Source of the DNA: Haemophilus paracuniculus
Lineage (GTDB): Bacteria; Pseudomonadota; Gammaproteobacteria; Enterobacterales; Pasteurellaceae
Assembly (NCBI RefSeq): GCF_002015115.1
Contig: NZ_MUYA01000013.1
Span: 1 to 64,000, forward strand
Direction: 5' to 3'
DNA: 64,000 bases
Shown piece after piece: positions 60,733 through 64,000 of the stretch. A model generated the notes under the pieces. It searched no databases, was not told the DNA's origin, and worked only from the letters and a program-made list of their open reading frames with translations. The position numbers were made by a program, and so were the translations under genes. Positions within the stretch are counted from its first letter, which is position 1. Each line of letters starts with the position of its first letter.

Positions 60733-62004
60733 TTAGCGTGCCAACGCCATCGCCAACAATGTAATCGGGTGGAGGCAAGTGTGGTTGGTGGACATATCGA
60801 TCTGCCATTTGCAAGTTTCACATTCGGAAACTACATAGTCAAAACCGCCTTCGTTGATGTGGTCGAACAGGGTTTTGCCGATCGCTTGTGAGACTTCGTA
60901 GTTTTCCGCTTTGAAGCCGTAAGTGCCAGCGATTCCGCAACATTGAGACGGCAATTTGACGATTTCCAGCTCGGGAATTTGGCGTAACACGTCCAAGGTG
61001 TATGGCGCCCAGCCTGCTTTTTCCACGTGGCAAGCAGTGTGATACGCCACTCGCAACGGCAGAGGTTTAAGCGGTAGTTTTCTGCCATTTTTTTGCAACT
61101 GGTAGAGGTAACGCGTGACGATGTTGATGTGCGGTTTGACCTTGGCGTTATCCATTCCCAAAACGTGATGATATTCCTCTCGCAAATTCATCGTACAGCT
61201 TGACGATGTGCCGACCACGTCCAGCCCTTGCTCCACGGTGTTGCCGAGTTGGGCGAGGTTGAAGGTCGCTTGCGATTTGGCACGCTCTGGAAAGCCGTTC
61301 ACCATTAACGGCAAGCCACAACATTTCTCTTTTTCGAGCAAGACCACGCCAATATCAAGGGCGTTGAACACATCGATCAGCTCTTTGCCCAGTTGCGGAT
61401 TGTTGTAGTTCACATAGCAACCGTGGTAGTAGGCAATTTTTTCCGCATAGCGAGCTTGGCGATCCGCCTGTTTTTTCTGATACCAGTTGCGGAACGATCC
61501 GAACGAATACTTCGGCAGGGTGCGATGTTGACTCACTTTCAGTGTTTTTTCGAGCAGGAAACGGGTCGCTTTCAAGCCCGTGATGGTGTTCACAATCGGG
61601 GCGAACGGGGTGTTGATTTTGCCCATAATGTCGGTGTTACTCAGCACCGCATCACGCAGTTTGTGCATTAACGGCTTGTTTTGACGGTCGAGGTGTTTGT
61701 TTCTCGCTCGCACGATAATATCGCCGATCTTCACATCAGACGGGCAAGCGATTTCACACCGTTTGCAGTTGGTGCAGTATTTCAAAGCTTCATCATAGAG
61801 ATCCGCCGTTTTGAGGCGTAGCCGTTCGCCGTCTGGCCCTGCTTGTTTCGGGCCGGGGTAGAACGGATTTTGGCGAGAAACAGGGCAAACGGCGGTGCAA
61901 GCGGTGCATTTAATGCAACTTTCAAAACTTTCATCAAAATGGCTATGCACCACGGGGGCAGCCGCCGTTTGTTGTGCTTGTGCGATCAGTTGTTGAATAT
62001 TCAT
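60733..62004 (-). CDS. glpC: Anaerobic glycerol-3-phosphate dehydrogenase subunit C
   Basis: 423 residues. Two ferredoxin motifs at the N-terminus (CIKCTACTAVCP, CTNCKRCEIACP) and two CCG domains (CCGLPLMVNGFPER and CCGIAGTYGFKAE). It anchors GlpAB and transfers electrons to the menaquinone pool, in line with fumarate as acceptor. It is the last gene of glpABC, 9 bases after glpB. Confidence 0.95.
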   Translation of the reverse strand: MNIQQLIAQAQQTAAAPVVHSHFDESFESCIKCTACTAVCPVSRQNPFYPGPKQAGPDGERLRLKTADLYDEALKYCTNCKRCEIACPSDVKIGDIIVRARNKHLDRQNKPLMHKLRDAVLSNTDIMGKINTPFAPIVNTITGLKATRFLLEKTLKVSQHRTLPKYSFGSFRNWYQKKQADRQARYAEKIAYYHGCYVNYNNPQLGKELIDVFNALDIGVVLLEKEKCCGLPLMVNGFPERAKSQATFNLAQLGNTVEQGLDVVGTSSSCTMNLREEYHHVLGMDNAKVKPHINIVTRYLYQLQKNGRKLPLKPLPLRVAYHTACHVEKAGWAPYTLDVLRQIPELEIVKLPSQCCGIAGTYGFKAENYEVSQAIGKTLFDHINEGGFDYVVSECETCKWQIDMSTNHTCLHPITLLAMALAR

Positions 62005-62013
62005 TGCGTCCCC

Positions 62014-63300
62014 CTAATTTTTCTGTCCGATCTGTTCGGCGACGAACAGGGCGGTAACCACCGCCACGCCCGAACCGCAACCGAGTTCGAGGCTGTTAAA
62101 ACCGCCAATCACATTGCCGATGGCGTAAAGATTTGACACGATCTGACCGCTTGTTGCCGTTTGGCAACGCTCGTTAATCGCTACCCCTGCTGATTGGTAA
62201 GGTTGCGGCTGGCTAAAACGCTCGGTCGTCCACGACAAGCGGTCGGTTGCGGCGAAATTTTTGCAAGGGGCAATATCCACCCCGAAAACAGGTTCGTAAA
62301 TCCGATCAAAATCGGCGATCAAACCGTTGCTGAAAAAACTGCCCGAAGCCAATACGAAATCTTGGGCGGAAATCGCTTCCTCTTGGTGCAGTTGCGTATA
62401 AATTCTCGCCACTCTTCCGCCCTCAAATTCGGCTCGCACGGATCGGTCGCCGTTCATCATCAAACCGCCCAATTTCTCAAAGCGGTGGCGAAGTTGTTTG
62501 TGCTGACGAATGCCGAGCAGAGAGGGCGGTAAGGTCGGCAATTCAAACAACGCCAAACCTGTCGCCTGTTTCAAACTGTTGAAAAATTGTTGATCGTCCA
62601 AGCCAAAACAAGCAGGCAAAAAGACCGCTTCCGCCTCGCCACTCGCCTGTTGGATCTCTCGCACCAAATCGGCGAACGAGAGCTTGTGTTCCAACACTTG
62701 GGCGATATTCACGCTACGAAATTCGCGAGCGTTTTGGCGTAAATAATCCAGCTCGGGAATGTTGAGGTAGGCAGTCGAAAATTGGCAATGGGCGAACGCC
62801 GATTGCTGTTTGAGGTTGTCCGCCAGCAGTTGCGGTTGGAAATCGTGGTAGCCCTCAATCCCTAACACGGCAATTTTGCGGTGCGGAAACGCCTCGCCCC
62901 TCGCCACCGTTGGCACGCTGTCGGGCGAAAGCCAAGTCGAACGCAAACCGCCCAAGGGGGTAACGCGATAATGATTGTGTTCCGTTGTGCCGTGCAAAGC
63001 GAGGTTGAGGGATTTCGCCAAGGCGTGAAATTGCTCGGCGAGTGCGAGGGTTTTCTCTTTACCAATCAAGCAGTAAGGGTGATTTGGCAACTGTTGATAA
63101 AGTGCCGTGAAATTTTGTGCAAAAGAGTGGATTTTCCGACCGCTTGCAAGCTGCCCGAGCAGATCCATTGAGCCAGACGAAAAATCAATCGCCGCCTGTC
63201 CGTTGTTGATAATCGCACATTTTTTGCCTTGTTGTTGCAGGGCGATTCCGCAGGTCAAGCCTGCCAAGCCACCGCCGATAATCACTACATCAAAATTCAT
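62014..63300 (-). CDS. glpB: Anaerobic glycerol-3-phosphate dehydrogenase subunit B
   Basis: 428 residues. N-terminal FAD-binding motif [20 protein letters not shown], late [20 protein letters not shown]. Flavoprotein subunit of the membrane GlpABC complex that oxidises glycerol-3-phosphate anaerobically. It overlaps the 3' end of glpA by 11 bases and is followed by glpC. It contains several uptake-sequence cores within the coding sequence. Confidence 0.94.
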   Translation of the reverse strand: MNFDVVIIGGGLAGLTCGIALQQQGKKCAIINNGQAAIDFSSGSMDLLGQLASGRKIHSFAQNFTALYQQLPNHPYCLIGKEKTLALAEQFHALAKSLNLALHGTTEHNHYRVTPLGGLRSTWLSPDSVPTVARGEAFPHRKIAVLGIEGYHDFQPQLLADNLKQQSAFAHCQFSTAYLNIPELDYLRQNAREFRSVNIAQVLEHKLSFADLVREIQQASGEAEAVFLPACFGLDDQQFFNSLKQATGLALFELPTLPPSLLGIRQHKQLRHRFEKLGGLMMNGDRSVRAEFEGGRVARIYTQLHQEEAISAQDFVLASGSFFSNGLIADFDRIYEPVFGVDIAPCKNFAATDRLSWTTERFSQPQPYQSAGVAINERCQTATSGQIVSNLYAIGNVIGGFNSLELGCGSGVAVVTALFVAEQIGQKN

Positions 63301-64000
63301 TGTTATTCACCCCTTGTGCCTCGCTCGCTTGCACATCGTTCAAGCCGAGTAAGCTGTAATAAATCCAGCTAGTAAATTCTGCCTCACGCATCGCATCGCC
63401 CCACGCAATCGGCTGAATGCCCCGCCAACGCTCTTCCATAAAGGACGCAAGCTGGGTGGTGGATTGTTGCGGTGTCGCCACTTCAAAGCGAGCCATTAGC
63501 CCTGCGGCTCGGCAGGCACATAATTCCGCTTGGCACGTTCCCATTCCGACCCTTGTACGGCGGCGTAAATCGACCAAATTATTCACGTTTAATTCGTCCA
63601 CCGCATAACGCACTTCGCCAGCAGTAACCGCCTCACATTCGCACACGAGGGAACGATCTAACCGCTCGCTATCGAGTAATCGGCTGGCTCGCGAACCGTG
63701 CCGATACACGGCGGAAATGCGGATCGGGTTCGGCAGGGAAATGGTTTTGCGGTGGGTTTCTTCGGCGGTTTCGTTTGACCCAGGTAATGGACGCTCGGCG
63801 GTGGTACAGCGGTCAGTTTTGCCTAATTTTTTGCAAACGAGATCGGTCGCCCATTCCGCCATTAAACGGTAGGTCATCAATTTGCCGCCTGTGATCGTGA
63901 TAAAGCCCTCTAAGCCGTCTCGCGCTTGATGATCGAGCAACACAATGCCACGGCTGACATTCCGCCCAGAGGGATCATTATCCGCCGCCACCAACGGTCG
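63290..64000 (-). CDS. glpA: Anaerobic glycerol-3-phosphate dehydrogenase subunit A (3' part)
   Basis: The frame is open to the window edge and only the C-terminal part (about 236 residues) is present. It starts [18 protein letters not shown], continues with [20 protein letters not shown] and ends with the BFD-like [2Fe-2S] domain: [20 protein letters not shown] and [18 protein letters not shown]. It is the catalytic FAD subunit of GlpABC. The start codon lies beyond position 64000. Overlaps glpB by 11 bases. Confidence 0.95.
   Translation of the reverse strand, partial: RPLVAADNDPSGRNVSRGIVLLDHQARDGLEGFITITGGKLMTYRLMAEWATDLVCKKLGKTDRCTTAERPLPGSNETAEETHRKTISLPNPIRISAVYRHGSRASRLLDSERLDRSLVCECEAVTAGEVRYAVDELNVNNLVDLRRRTRVGMGTCQAELCACRAAGLMARFEVATPQQSTTQLASFMEERWRGIQPIAWGDAMREAEFTSWIYYSLLGLNDVQASEAQGVNNNEF

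Noticed and set aside
1..64000. CRISPR array, prophage, integrase, IS element, tRNA or rRNA
   Set aside because: I saw no regular spaced repeats, transposase or integrase motifs, or tRNA/rRNA sequence. The uptake sequences are dispersed, not an array.

Overview
This window is a chromosomal segment of a gammaproteobacterium of the family Pasteurellaceae. The best evidence is the dense scatter of DNA-uptake signal sequences of the ACAAGCGGT type, the dialect of the Actinobacillus pleuropneumoniae / Mannheimia / Bibersteinia side of the family. These often occur as inverted pairs at gene ends and as single copies inside genes. Gene content and order agree: comNOPQ-recC, fabA-lonB-matP-ompA, frdABCD beside epmA, a fused gshF, and glpABC. 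I cannot name the species. There is no prophage, IS element, rRNA, tRNA or CRISPR array that I can support.

Layout. 0-2 kb: an operon of a small unknown protein and two Sel1-repeat proteins; the distal one has a stop codon inside its signal peptide. 2-5.5 kb: glycerate use (GntP-type permease, glycerate kinase, LysR regulator) with a CRP site. 5.6-9.2 kb: a mixed accessory stretch. It holds a degenerate metallo-beta-lactamase-fold protein, a broken DsbA-like gene, a compact metal module (MerR-family regulator, 45-residue metallothionein-like protein, periplasmic DUF305 protein), and a deletion scar joining two divergent gene remnants. 9.2-13.9 kb: mobAB fusion, yihD, dsbA, pdxY, dppA. 14-24.9 kb: ptrA, recC, the comNOPQ minor-pilin operon, fabA, lonB. 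25-34.6 kb: matP, ompA, ydiJ, a broken PemK/MazF-type toxin gene, menI, hemH, pepO. 34.6-36.7 kb: a frameshifted corA with a long leader, then two small unknown genes behind a promoter with a T10 spacer tract. 36.8-43.2 kb: hldD, prmA, a small secreted protein, tldD, gshF. 43.4-51.1 kb: frdABCD, epmA, lysA, lptM, a ComEA-like gene, fklB. 51.2-59.8 kb: fumC, glnA, a Slam outer-membrane translocon with its surface-lipoprotein substrate, proS. 59.9-64 kb: mtnN and glpC, glpB and the 3' part of glpA.

How the genes fit together. Fumarate reductase, GlpABC, molybdopterin guanylylation and fumarase fit an anaerobic, fumarate-respiring lifestyle. ComNOPQ, the ComEA-like protein, RecC and the uptake sequences fit natural transformation. 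The most distinctive finding is the metal module at 7.3-8.5 kb. Two MerR-type promoters, each with a 19-bp spacer and a shared ACCCAAGGT core, appear to place a cytosolic metallothionein and a periplasmic DUF305 protein under one MerR regulator. The second theme is possible phase variation. An (AAGGT)9 tract lies upstream of the surface lipoprotein gene, and 10-base homopolymers lie inside two putative promoter spacers. The third theme is gene decay or base-level error: one nonsense codon, three single-base indels in short homopolymers, and one deletion junction.
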